From NCBI GenBank assembly GCA_019115185.1, contig DXDZ01000004.1:1-33543 (forward strand): a stretch of DNA of 33,543 nt, in the 5' to 3' direction. The DNA comes from Candidatus Agathobaculum merdipullorum. Lineage in GTDB: Bacteria; Bacillota; Clostridia; Oscillospirales; Butyricicoccaceae. The position numbers and the translations under genes are program-made. Below, piece by piece: positions 23,402 through 31,242 of this stretch. Position 1 is the first letter of the stretch. Each line of letters begins with the position of its first letter. The notes beneath the pieces are model-generated. The model saw nothing but the letters and a program-made list of their open reading frames with translations. It was not told the DNA's origin and did no database searches.

Positions 23402-25777
23402 TTGAAGAAAAGTGTGATTTCCTTCATTGCTGTCATGCTCGTCATTATTTTCCTGGGCGTGACCGCAGTGACAGGTGTGTATATTCCGGGGGGCTGGACC
23501 ATGCCGTTCCGGGATACGGCGGCATCGGATACAACGGGTACTGCCGCAGATACGGATACGGCGGATAATACCGCAGACGATACGACAACCCAAACCACGG
23601 ACTATACCGCGGCGAACACCACCGACAATGCGGCGGATACGTCCAATCAAACCGTGGCTGCATCCCTCAAGGCGATTATTCCGAGCGTGCTGGATACCGA
23701 AAACGGCATCCGTCTGGGCCTTGACCTGGTCGGCGGTTCGCGTATCGTGTATGAGGCGCAGATCCCGGACGGCTATGATATGGCCAATCTGGCTGACGAT
23801 ATCAACTCGGTGCAGAAGGTTATTCGTCAACGTCTGACCGATAAGGGCTTTACCGAAGCAACCGTCACCCTGACGGGCGACAACCGCGTGACGGTTGAGA
23901 TCCCGCAGATCACCAATCCGGAAGAGGCAGTACAGACGCTCGGCACCACCGCGCAGCTGCTCTTCGTGGATGCAGACGGCAAGGAATGGCTGACCGGTGA
24001 GGACATCGCCAAGGCTTCCTATGGCTATGGTCGTCCGACCGGCAGCGAAGTAGCCGATATTCACTATGTTCAGGTGCAGTTTACGAGCGAGGGCCGCGAA
24101 AAGTTTGCGGAGGCTACCGCAGCGATCTCCGCCCGCACGGACGGCACCAACCAGCTGTATATTGTGATGGATGATCAGATTATCTCCTATCCTTCGGTCA
24201 GCGAAAAGATCGACAATGACAGCTGTGTGATCTCGGGCAGCTTTACCCGTGAAAGCGCGCAGGAGCTGGCTGATCTGATCAACGCCGGCCAGATTCCGTT
24301 CTCTCTGACGCAGGTTGAGCTGCGTTCGATCGGCCCGCAGCTGGGCGCGGACGCAATGCGCACTTCCCTGATCGCGGGCGCGATCGGCGTGCTGCTCGTC
24401 TGCCTGTTCATGCTGATCGTTTACCGCATCCCCGGTCTGGTTGCATGCCTCGCGTTGGGCTTCTATATCGTGATCGAAGCGCTGATTTTCAGCCTCATTC
24501 GCGTCAACCTGTCGCTGCCGGGCATCGCGGGTATCATATTGTCAATCGGTATGGCGGTTGACGCTAACGTCGTTATCTTTGAGCGCATCAAGGAAGAGCT
24601 GCGCGCAGGCAAGACGGTCAAGAGCGCGATTGAGTCGGGCTTCAAGCGTGCATTCACCGCAATCCTTGACTCCAACGTAACCACGCTGATTGCAGCGGCG
24701 GTTCTGTTCTTCCTCGGCACTGGTACGATCGTCGGCTTTGCGACCACGCTGGGCATCGGCGTTATCGTTTCCATGTTCACGGCGCTGACCGTGACCCACT
24801 TCCTGCTTAACCGCATGGTGGATTTCCACATCCGCAGTCCCAAGGCGTATGGTCTCAACGATCATGCCCTGCGTCCGCGCTTTGCGGTCATTAAGCACTT
24901 TAAGGTCTTCGGCGGTATTTCGATCCTGCTGCTCCTGACCGGTCTGGTTTCGCTGATCGTACTGCCGTTCGGTCAGAACTTCTTCAACCTGAGCATTGAC
25001 TTCGCAGGCGGCACCGAGATGGAGTTTGCTATGCACCAGACGGTTGACCAGAATCTGCAGACCGAGATTGGCGACCTGTTTAAAGAGGTCACTGGCGTGG
25101 AGGCTTCCTCCGTTACCTCTTCGGGTGATAACAACGAAAATGTGCTGATCCGTTCGACCTCGATCGACTCTGAAAAGCGCGAGGCTGTCATCGAAAAGAT
25201 GACCGAGACCTACAGCTTGGCTGAGACTGATATCTATAACAACAACGACGTTTCTGCGTCGGTCGGTTCCGACCTGCAGCGTGCGGCATTCCTGTGCGCG
25301 ATCGTCGCGATTGTGCTGATGCTGATCTATATCACCATCCGCTTTGAGCTGACCAGCGGTTTGGCAGCAATTGTCTGCCTGGTGCACGATCTGCTGATTA
25401 TGCTGTCGGTTTACGTTTGGCTGCAGATTCCGCTGGATACCAACTTCATCGCAGCGGCGCTCACCATCTTTGGTTACTCGATCAACGCATCGATCATCGT
25501 ATTCGACCGCGTTCGTGAAATCCTGCGCACCGCGCGCAAGGAGTCGTTTGAAGAAGTGGCAGAGCGCAGCGTATGGCAGACCATGGGCCGTACGATCAAT
25601 ACCTCGCTGACCACGCTGTTTACGGTTGGCATGATCTTTATTCTGGGCGTGCCGTCGCTCAAGCAGTTTACGCTGCCGTTGATCGTTGGTATCCTCGCGG
25701 GCGCTTGGTCGTCCATCATGCTGTCCTCCAGCCTGTGGGGCTTCTTCCGCAAGAAGTTCCGCAAAAAGCGCGTCTAA
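23402..25777 (+). CDS. secDF: Fused protein translocase subunit SecDF
   Basis: A 791-residue fusion of SecD and SecF, the proton-driven membrane subunits that help SecYEG pull proteins outward. The SecD part has a first helix (about 5-27), GLDLVGGSRIVYEA (106-119), the external P1 domain and six-helix RND-like core with GMAVDANVVIFERI. The SecF part repeats this with DFAGGTEMEF and YSINASIIVFDRV. Unusual: residues about 39-86, between the first helix and the conserved SecD start, are made almost only of Thr, Asp, Ala and Asn with no Lys or Arg. The TTG start has AAGGAGG at 23387-23393. Promoter and terminator flank it directly. Confidence 0.95.
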   Translation: MKKSVISFIAVMLVIIFLGVTAVTGVYIPGGWTMPFRDTAASDTTGTAADTDTADNTADDTTTQTTDYTAANTTDNAADTSNQTVAASLKAIIPSVLDTENGIRLGLDLVGGSRIVYEAQIPDGYDMANLADDINSVQKVIRQRLTDKGFTEATVTLTGDNRVTVEIPQITNPEEAVQTLGTTAQLLFVDADGKEWLTGEDIAKASYGYGRPTGSEVADIHYVQVQFTSEGREKFAEATAAISARTDGTNQLYIVMDDQIISYPSVSEKIDNDSCVISGSFTRESAQELADLINAGQIPFSLTQVELRSIGPQLGADAMRTSLIAGAIGVLLVCLFMLIVYRIPGLVACLALGFYIVIEALIFSLIRVNLSLPGIAGIILSIGMAVDANVVIFERIKEELRAGKTVKSAIESGFKRAFTAILDSNVTTLIAAAVLFFLGTGTIVGFATTLGIGVIVSMFTALTVTHFLLNRMVDFHIRSPKAYGLNDHALRPRFAVIKHFKVFGGISILLLLTGLVSLIVLPFGQNFFNLSIDFAGGTEMEFAMHQTVDQNLQTEIGDLFKEVTGVEASSVTSSGDNNENVLIRSTSIDSEKREAVIEKMTETYSLAETDIYNNNDVSASVGSDLQRAAFLCAIVAIVLMLIYITIRFELTSGLAAIVCLVHDLLIMLSVYVWLQIPLDTNFIAAALTIFGYSINASIIVFDRVREILRTARKESFEEVAERSVWQTMGRTINTSLTTLFTVGMIFILGVPSLKQFTLPLIVGILAGAWSSIMLSSSLWGFFRKKFRKKRV

Positions 25778-25787
25778 TTCTGATGAA

Positions 25788-25816
25788 AAAAGGCCGGGCA
25801 ATACGCCCGGCCTTTT
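25788..25816 (+). terminator. Rho-independent terminator of secDF
   Basis: AAAAGGCCGGGC (25788-25799) pairs perfectly with GCCCGGCCTTTT (25805-25816) around a 5-base loop, 10 bases after the secDF stop. With A's on one side and T's on the other it could act in both directions. Confidence 0.92.
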
Positions 25817-25892
25817 GGCGGTTCATTTGCCCGCATAGAAGAAAAAGACAGATGGAATAGCGTTTATCGAAGCTAAAGGAAGGAGAATAGCC

Positions 25893-26684
25893 ATGCGGAT
25901 CGGAATGTCAACCGCATGTTTTTACCCGCAGCCGCTGGAAGAGGCTCTGCCGATTATCGCAGGGCTGGGCGTGCGTGTGATCGAGGTTTTTTTCAATACG
26001 GAAAGTGAGCTGCAACCGCGCTTTTATGAGATGCTGGGGGCACAGGTGCGCAGTCTGGGGCTGGATGTGGTGTCCGTGCATCCGTATACCTCGCTGATGG
26101 AGGGGCTGCTGCTGTTTTCCGACTATGCGCGCCGTACGGAAGACGGGCTGATGCAGTATCAGCGGTATTTTGAGTGCGCGGCGGCGATGGGCGCACGGTT
26201 TTTGACCTTTCACGGTGAGCGCAATATGGGGCAGCAGGACGATCCGGCGCGTTGGGAGCGCAAGTGTGCGGTTTACCGGCGGCTGTGTGAGATTGGTGCC
26301 GCCTGCGGCGTAACACTTGCGCAGGAGAACGTCGCATGGTGCCGCTCGCGTGACCCGGCGTTTATCCGTGCGTTGTACCGCGATGTGCCCGCGCTGCGCT
26401 ATACGCTGGATATCAAGCAGGCGTATCGGGCGGGGCAGAGCTGGAAAGCCTTCATGGATATCATGGGAGAGCGGCTGGTCAATGTGCATATCAACGACTT
26501 TTCTGCCGAGCAGAGCTGTCTGATGCCCGGCGCAGGCACGATGGATTATGCGTCGTTCTTTTCCTGCCTGCGCGCGCAAGGGTATGACGGTCATACCATC
26601 ATTGAGGTTTACCGATCGAACTTCGATGCGCCCGAGGAACTGGGACGGGCAGTGTGCACGCTGAGCCGGTTTGCATCCGTATGA
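25893..26684 (+). CDS. Sugar phosphate isomerase/epimerase family (TIM-barrel) protein
   Basis: A 263-residue protein of the AP endonuclease 2/xylose isomerase-like superfamily. It starts MRIGMSTACFYPQPLEEALP, with strand-end motifs VIEVFFN, VSVHPY, LTFHGERN, LAQENV, YTLDIKQAYRAG, VNVHINDF and TIIEVYRSN. These place the typical Glu, Asp and His metal ligands at the C-ends of barrel strands. Members are sugar isomerases, epimerases or endonuclease IV; the substrate is not predictable. The ATG follows AAGGAAGGAG. No good promoter is seen in the 76 bases after the secDF terminator, though the gene must be separately transcribed or read through. Confidence 0.82.
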   Translation: MRIGMSTACFYPQPLEEALPIIAGLGVRVIEVFFNTESELQPRFYEMLGAQVRSLGLDVVSVHPYTSLMEGLLLFSDYARRTEDGLMQYQRYFECAAAMGARFLTFHGERNMGQQDDPARWERKCAVYRRLCEIGAACGVTLAQENVAWCRSRDPAFIRALYRDVPALRYTLDIKQAYRAGQSWKAFMDIMGERLVNVHINDFSAEQSCLMPGAGTMDYASFFSCLRAQGYDGHTIIEVYRSNFDAPEELGRAVCTLSRFASV

Positions 26685-26720
26685 GACCGGAAAAGAAAGC
26701 AGCAGATTTAGGTGTGTGGA

Positions 26721-26750
26721 TTGACTTTGTACCACAAGCGGTGGTATAAT
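26721..26750 (+). promoter_or_regulatory. nrdR promoter with palindrome in the spacer
   Basis: TTGACT (26721-26726), 18 bases, perfect TATAAT (26745-26750). The spacer holds TACCAC (26730-26735) and GTGGTA (26741-26746), a perfect inverted repeat reaching into the -10. It looks like an operator. It does not read as the NrdR box consensus that I know, so autoregulation is only a guess. Confidence 0.85.
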
Positions 26751-26796
26751 AAGGGAAAATACAGGACTGTATACCGGTTTACAAGGGGGAAACGCA

Positions 26797-27252
26797 ATGA
26801 AATGTCCGTTTTGCGGGTTTGATGACAGCAAGGTAGTCGATTCCCGACCGACTGATGAGGGAACGAGTATCCGCCGCCGCAGAGAATGTCTCAAATGTCT
26901 CAAGCGTTTTACCACTTATGAAACCGTGGAGCGGATGCCGCTGATGCTGGTCAAGCGCGATGGCACGCGGCAAGCCTACGACCGGCAGAAGCTGCTGGGC
27001 GGTTTGATGAAAGCGTGTGAAAAACGACCGGTGTCGCTCATTCAGCTCGAGCAAATCGTCGATAACGTCGAGCAACGGGTGTTCGGCTCGCTGGAAACCG
27101 AAGTGTCCAGTAAAGTAATTGGGGAACTGGTAATGGAGCAGCTGCGCAAGGTCGATGAGGTAGCCTATGTGCGCTTTGCTTCGGTTTACCGCCAGTTTAA
27201 AGATATCAATACCTTTATGGAGGAACTCAATACCCTGCTGAAGGATAAGTGA
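26797..27252 (+). CDS. nrdR: Transcriptional repressor NrdR
   Basis: A 151-residue NrdR, the ATP/dATP-sensing repressor of ribonucleotide reductase genes. The N-terminal zinc ribbon uses C3, C6, C31 and C34 ([17 protein letters not shown], then [13 protein letters not shown]) and contacts DNA. An ATP-cone follows (about 49-139; [15 protein letters not shown]). Length and motifs are normal and the gene looks intact. It is the last host gene before the mobile region, and points toward it; its 3' end is the candidate attachment site of the Tn7-like element. Confidence 0.96.
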   Translation: MKCPFCGFDDSKVVDSRPTDEGTSIRRRRECLKCLKRFTTYETVERMPLMLVKRDGTRQAYDRQKLLGGLMKACEKRPVSLIQLEQIVDNVEQRVFGSLETEVSSKVIGELVMEQLRKVDEVAYVRFASVYRQFKDINTFMEELNTLLKDK

Positions 27253-27261
27253 TTTTTGATA

Positions 27262-27289
27262 CCCCCTCACCCCAAATCGCCCAATCCCC
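27262..27289 (-). other. Predicted G-quadruplex motif downstream of nrdR
   Basis: On the minus strand four G-runs of 4, 3, 4 and 5 bases are separated by loops of 3, 6 and 3 bases (C-runs at 27262-27266, 27270-27273, 27280-27282 and 27286-27289 on plus). This fits the canonical G3+N1-7 rule. It starts 10 bases after the nrdR stop, on the template strand of nrdR transcription. Confidence 0.6.
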
Positions 27290-27317
27290 TCACATAAAAT
27301 CGACAGAATAACGTCAC

Positions 27318-27357
27318 AGAGATCTAAAGCATAAAAGTGCTTTGGGTCTCTTTTTTT
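27318..27357 (+). terminator. Rho-independent terminator of nrdR
   Basis: A 14-base stem, AGAGATCTAAAGCA (27318-27331) with TGCTTTGGGTCTCT (27338-27351), including two G-T pairs, a 6-base loop and seven T's. It lies 65 bases past the nrdR stop and probably belongs to the host chromosome. Confidence 0.88.
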
Positions 27358-27374
27358 ATCTCAAAATAGAGGGC

Positions 27375-27398
27375 TTGAGCCGGATTTTGAGCCGGAAT
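27375..27398 (+). repeat. 12-base tandem repeat
   Basis: TTGAGCCGGATT followed directly by TTGAGCCGGAAT, two units with one mismatch in 12. Located between the nrdR terminator and the candidate transposon end; function unknown. Confidence 0.7.
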
Positions 27399-27512
27399 GC
27401 GGGTATATGCAGAGCCTGATACCGAGGAAAGCAAGCTTGGTTTTAGCCTGTTTTGCGTGAGAAAATGGGCGAAAATTTGGGGAGGGGATAACACAGAGGC
27501 TAAAAATAAATA

Positions 27513-27531
27513 CAATTATTCCGAGTTTTTG
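27513..27531 (+). repeat. 19-base direct repeat, copy 1
   Basis: CAATTATTCCGAG followed by TT and TTTG. It matches copy 2 at 27667-27685 in 17 of 19 positions, in the same orientation, 154 bases away. Spaced, same-orientation repeats are typical of TnsB-binding sites at Tn7-like ends, but this copy lies on the outer side of the best TGT terminus, so its role is uncertain. Confidence 0.6.
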
Positions 27532-27544
27532 TCATAAAATGCGC

Positions 27545-27561
27545 TTCGTCAAAACGACGAA
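27545..27561 (+). repeat. Inverted repeat just inside the candidate transposon end
   Basis: TTCGTC (27545-27550) and GACGAA (27556-27561) with an AAAAC centre, 15 bases inside the TGT at 27530. It may be part of the terminal TnsB site. Confidence 0.45.
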
Positions 27562-27666
27562 ATTTTTCTTCGGCTCATGAAAACACTCTGAAAATCCGGT
27601 GGAATGGGTGAAACCTCAATAATCTGCAACAAATTCAAGCACAGATAGTTACTTGGATATTTGGGG

Positions 27667-27685
27667 CAATTATTCCGAGAATTTG
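27667..27685 (+). repeat. 19-base direct repeat, copy 2
   Basis: CAATTATTCCGAG, then AA and TTTG. It would fall inside tnsA if that gene began at the TTG 27661, but upstream of it with the preferred TTG at 27754; this favours the later start. Confidence 0.6.
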
Positions 27686-27753
27686 ATTACAAAGTACAAA
27701 ATCTTCGATTAATTCACCGCAGCACACAGTTAATTGATGGGAGGCTGAAACGA

Positions 27754-28158
27754 TTGAGGAAATTTGGTGTTAAATCAAGAGACATCTCTTTTTACAGCAA
27801 AAAGAACCAAGACATCATCCGTGTCCATTGCCGTTCAGCACGAAAATATGCCGAAAAGTTGGAAACAGATTTGTCAGTGAAGACATATCTGGTAAACCAT
27901 CGGTTAGACAGTGCTTTCATGTCCCGCATTGACCATGTTGACATTAGAAAAGAGTATTTCACACAAGATTGGAGTACGGATTTTGTTGTGACAATGCAAG
28001 AAGGCAGTGTTTTGGTTTGTGAGTTGACCACCATGAAAGAACTGCAGTCCCGGGCTTCCATTGAAAAACTGGAATTGTCCCGGCGCTATTGGATGCTAAA
28101 AGGCTGTGATTCGTGGAAAATAATCATCGTGCAGGAAGGTGGGGCGGATGTTTGTTGA
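27754..28158 (+). CDS. tnsA: TnsA-like heteromeric transposase endonuclease subunit
   Basis: A 134-residue protein resembling the TnsA N-terminal nuclease domain, which in Tn7 nicks the 5' transposon ends. Recognisable: SARKYAEKLETDLSVKTY (about 28-45), then YFTQDWSTDFVV with the conserved Asp (D75), and CELTTMKEL (89-97) where TnsA normally has Glu-x-Lys. SRRYWMLKGCDSWKIIIV closes the domain, as in the clostridial TnsA-like proteins that I recall. The canonical Lys is Thr here; a Lys lies five residues after the Glu. The C-terminal winged helix of Tn7 TnsA is absent. I prefer the TTG at 27754 (GGGAGG at 27739-27744); TTG 27661 would add 31 residues without a good ribosome site. It overlaps tnsB by 11 bases. 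Confidence 0.78.
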   Translation: MRKFGVKSRDISFYSKKNQDIIRVHCRSARKYAEKLETDLSVKTYLVNHRLDSAFMSRIDHVDIRKEYFTQDWSTDFVVTMQEGSVLVCELTTMKELQSRASIEKLELSRRYWMLKGCDSWKIIIVQEGGADVC

Positions 28159-29938
28159 GTATGGTGCAGCCCGTTACCGGTTGCTGCTGCAATGCGAGGA
28201 AGGCGCTTGGATGATCAACTGTGATCACCCTACTACACCAGTTTTTATTTCATCTATAGAGTTTGATAAGTGCGTCCGTATCGAGGCGCCAGATTTTTTT
28301 ACCTTTGAAACGGATAAAAAACATCAGTTGAGTAAAGCGGTATTAAACCGCATAGAACTCATCCGTCCTTTGCTTCACGATGAACGGTATATTGTGGATA
28401 AGCATCTCAGAAGGGACAAAATCATAGAAATTGCCCAACAGAAGCATACGACAGAAAGACGGATTTTGTCGCTCTATTGCAAGTACTTGGCACGGGGCAG
28501 TTTGCAGCCCATTTCCAAGCCAAAGTCGGTAAGCCGCAATACGCCAAACCGGATATTTGACGCAGCGATTGAAAAGTATTATTTTTCTGCCGCAAGGCAT
28601 TCTCTGAAAAGTGCCTATGATTGTATGCTACTCGAGCATTTTACCGATGCTTCGGGAAAACTGATCGATCATCCGTCATGGAAGAGCTTTGAAAACTACT
28701 ATTACCGGAATGGGTATCACAGGAAAAGTAATCGAGCAATCGCACGGGATGGCCTATCCAACTATCAACGAAACCACAGGCAGCTAGGCGGATCGGCAGT
28801 CATGTGGAAACACCGCATTGGAAGCTATCAGATGGATGCAACACAGGCAGACATCTATTTGGTATCCAGTTTTGACCGTTCGTTAATCATCGGTCGTCCC
28901 TATATTTATTTGGCGGTGGATACAGTGACGGAACTCATTGCAGGTATTTACGTTGGTTTAGAGTCGGGAGAGACGGCGGTGATGGCGTGTCTTTCCAATG
29001 CGGCAGCAGACAAAGTTGCTTACTGTGCCGCATATGGCATTGAGATTGATGCCATGCAGTGGCCATCGAGGGGGGTACCGGCAGAGGTTATTACTGATAA
29101 GGGACGGGAATTTGAAGGGAAGCAGATTGATGCCATTTGCGCACGCTATGGTATGGAACGTGAGAGCCTGCCACCGTTCCGCCCTGATCAGAAAGGGCTG
29201 GTGGAAAAGAGCTTTGATTTATTGCAAAACCGGTACAAGTCTCTGTTGCGGGGCAAAGGCGTGATTGAGCCGGACGCACAGGAACGCTGGTCGGTTGATT
29301 ACCGCAGCCAAGCGGCATTAACACTTGAGATGTATACACAATTAGTGATTCGTATCGTGCTTTATCTAAACGGGAGACCGCTGAAAAATTATCCGGCAAC
29401 CAGTGAAATGCTCAGAGAGCACATTGCGCTAACGCCGATTGGCATTTGGCATTGGTTATGCGGCCGTGGCTGTTCTGCGCTTTTGCAAGTAGATCAGCAA
29501 GAGGTATACTGTATGTCGCTGCCCCGAAAGGAAGCCAAGGTGACAAGGCACGGCATCGTATGTAATGGTTTCACCTATATCAATCCAGACCTCCGACGTT
29601 TGCTGGAGAAGATGTATGGGAAGAAGATGATGGTCGCATACGACTCTCAAAATATCTCCCAAGCTTACCTGATATATGAGAATGCATATATCCCTCTCAT
29701 GCTGGCTCCAGCCTTTTCCTGCTGCAATGGTTTTAACCAAATGGAGGGCCAGCAATATTTACAAGCAAAAAAGTCGGAAGTCAAAAATTTGAATGAGCAG
29801 GATGTTCAGGCACGGGTAGATTTGCTCAAGCAGACGGATGAAATCATCCGGAAAGCGGAATGCCCATACGTACAGCATAAGCAGACTTCCGATGACATTG
29901 CAGCAAACCGGGAAATAGAAAGGCGGAAGTTGACATGA
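28148..29938 (+). CDS. tnsB: TnsB-type DDE transposase
   Basis: A 596-residue transposase of the TnsB/Mu/retroviral-integrase superfamily, which cuts the 3' transposon ends and joins them to target DNA. An N-terminal DNA-binding part (1-215) precedes the RNase H-fold core with the catalytic triad D230 (YQMDATQAD), D317 (VITDKGREFEG) and E353 (RPDQKGLVEKSFD), a DD(35)E spacing. A Mu-type beta-barrel follows (about 430-500). The C-terminal tail (about 535-596) is charged and probably contacts TnsC, as in Tn7. ATG 28148 follows AGGAAGG; a GTG three codons upstream is possible. The last codon overlaps tnsC as ATGA. Confidence 0.95.
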   Translation: MFVEYGAARYRLLLQCEEGAWMINCDHPTTPVFISSIEFDKCVRIEAPDFFTFETDKKHQLSKAVLNRIELIRPLLHDERYIVDKHLRRDKIIEIAQQKHTTERRILSLYCKYLARGSLQPISKPKSVSRNTPNRIFDAAIEKYYFSAARHSLKSAYDCMLLEHFTDASGKLIDHPSWKSFENYYYRNGYHRKSNRAIARDGLSNYQRNHRQLGGSAVMWKHRIGSYQMDATQADIYLVSSFDRSLIIGRPYIYLAVDTVTELIAGIYVGLESGETAVMACLSNAAADKVAYCAAYGIEIDAMQWPSRGVPAEVITDKGREFEGKQIDAICARYGMERESLPPFRPDQKGLVEKSFDLLQNRYKSLLRGKGVIEPDAQERWSVDYRSQAALTLEMYTQLVIRIVLYLNGRPLKNYPATSEMLREHIALTPIGIWHWLCGRGCSALLQVDQQEVYCMSLPRKEAKVTRHGIVCNGFTYINPDLRRLLEKMYGKKMMVAYDSQNISQAYLIYENAYIPLMLAPAFSCCNGFNQMEGQQYLQAKKSEVKNLNEQDVQARVDLLKQTDEIIRKAECPYVQHKQTSDDIAANREIERRKLT

Positions 29939-31242
29939 GTGTAAACCACATGGATAATCCGTTTTTGGAAGCCGTACCAGTACAGATGGACAGGCAAGTT
30001 TTCTTTCAACGCATATATGGCCGCCCTGTTATCCCCAAAGGGGTGTCACAGGCTAATGTACAAGAACGGCAGCAATGGTTATCCCATTTGACGGAATTGT
30101 TTATCCCTATGGAGTATCATTATGTTATTTATGATGTTTTACTCCGTGCAATCCGTACAACGTATACAACAAAAACCATGACAGATTCCATCCGTCAAAT
30201 GCAGGCCGCACGACAAGGGAGCCTATCCGGTTTTGCCACACAGGCACAGAGTGGGGCCCTGTTGGGTGTGCCGGGTATTGGGAAAACTTCTGCAATACGG
30301 CGTTGCCTGTCACTCCTGCCGCAAAGCATTGCACACAGCGAATACAGAGGAAAACCTTTTTACAAAACGCAGATCTTGTACCTTTTTGTCGAATGCCCCG
30401 CAGATTGCTCGATTAAAGCGCTGGCATACAACATCGTTGCAGCAGTTGACCGGGCAATTGGATCAGAGTATTTTTCTATTGCAGTACGCCAAAGCAGGCT
30501 TTCCGCCAGTGCGCTGATTACGCAGGTAAAGATCATCTGCCTCAATCACGGTATCGGTCTGATTGTGGTCGACGAGTTACAGAATGTGATTGCAACTGCC
30601 GAAAAAAATAAACAGGTCAGGCCGCTTGTTCGCTTTCTGGTAGAACTGGTGAACGACACCTGCACCAGCCTATATTTTGTTGGCACTTCTGAAGCAGACC
30701 AACTATTCAGCCAACATGAACATTTAAAACGGCGGACACGGGGACTGCGGCTGCTCCCCCTCAAACCTGATGCAACCTATCGGGCGTTCCTGCAACAGGT
30801 ATGGCAATATCAGTTGCTACCGCAAAAAATGGATTTATCCGATGCGGTGGCCAACCGGATTTATGATTATTCTGGCGGAATCCCTTCTTACATCATTCAG
30901 GTTTTTCAAGAAGCACAGGCACAAGCACTCATACAGGATAAAAATGCTATGGACGAAAAAGATATTCGGCAGGCCGTTGACTTGTTATCCCTTTGTGTGC
31001 CAAAACGGTATATCTCTGGAACCTCCCTTTCGGATTTTTCTATTCCAGTCTTGGATGAGCAGGCTAAAGAAGTACCAAGTGAAGATGCTATCGTGAATCG
31101 ACAGTATGCCACTCCACGGGGGCGCAAAGCCAAAAAGCGCCAATCAAAGGACTTGCTGGTGTTATGGAAACAAGCGGGGCAGATAAATGATTTTTGCAGC
31201 GTCCTAATCGATCGTGGTGTAGCCGAGAGGTTGTTAACATGA
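29935..31242 (+). CDS. tnsC: TnsC-type AAA+ ATPase, transposition regulator
   Basis: A 435-residue AAA+ protein. In Tn7-like systems TnsC polymerises on target DNA, connects the target selector to TnsA/TnsB and mediates target immunity. Walker A is GVPGIGKTS (111-119), Walker B LIVVDE (209-214), sensor 1 is in YFVGTSEAD (247-255), and arginine-finger candidates are R266-R267. The N-terminal ~90 residues could contact TniQ, and the basic C-terminus (PRGRKAKKRQ) could bind DNA or TnsB; both are inference from Tn7. Starts and stops overlap tnsB and tniQ by 4 bases each, implying coupled translation. Confidence 0.94.
   Translation: MSVNHMDNPFLEAVPVQMDRQVFFQRIYGRPVIPKGVSQANVQERQQWLSHLTELFIPMEYHYVIYDVLLRAIRTTYTTKTMTDSIRQMQAARQGSLSGFATQAQSGALLGVPGIGKTSAIRRCLSLLPQSIAHSEYRGKPFYKTQILYLFVECPADCSIKALAYNIVAAVDRAIGSEYFSIAVRQSRLSASALITQVKIICLNHGIGLIVVDELQNVIATAEKNKQVRPLVRFLVELVNDTCTSLYFVGTSEADQLFSQHEHLKRRTRGLRLLPLKPDATYRAFLQQVWQYQLLPQKMDLSDAVANRIYDYSGGIPSYIIQVFQEAQAQALIQDKNAMDEKDIRQAVDLLSLCVPKRYISGTSLSDFSIPVLDEQAKEVPSEDAIVNRQYATPRGRKAKKRQSKDLLVLWKQAGQINDFCSVLIDRGVAERLLT

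Larger units (their letters stand above)
27358..27753. other. Non-coding junction region: host-transposon boundary
   Basis: About 400 AT-rich bases between the nrdR terminator and the preferred tnsA start. I accept no gene here; a minus-strand 63-codon frame has no recognisable features. It holds a 12-base tandem repeat (27375-27398), a 9-base inverted repeat TTTTAGCCT (27441-27449) / AGGCTAAAA (27497-27505), two copies of a 19-base direct repeat, and a hairpin-forming repeat at 27545-27561. These are the kinds of sites expected at a Tn7-like end. The best candidate terminus is TGTCATAAAATG from 27530; TGTTTTGCGTG from 27449 is an alternative. Confidence 0.5.

Noticed and set aside
27324-27515. 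63-codon minus-strand frame in the junction region
   Set aside because: Covers the nrdR terminator and repeats, has no clear ribosome site and no known motif.
27661-27753. 31-residue N-terminal extension of the TnsA-like protein from TTG 27661
   Set aside because: Weak ribosome site and overlap with a direct repeat; TTG 27754 has GGGAGG 9 bases upstream. Not excluded.
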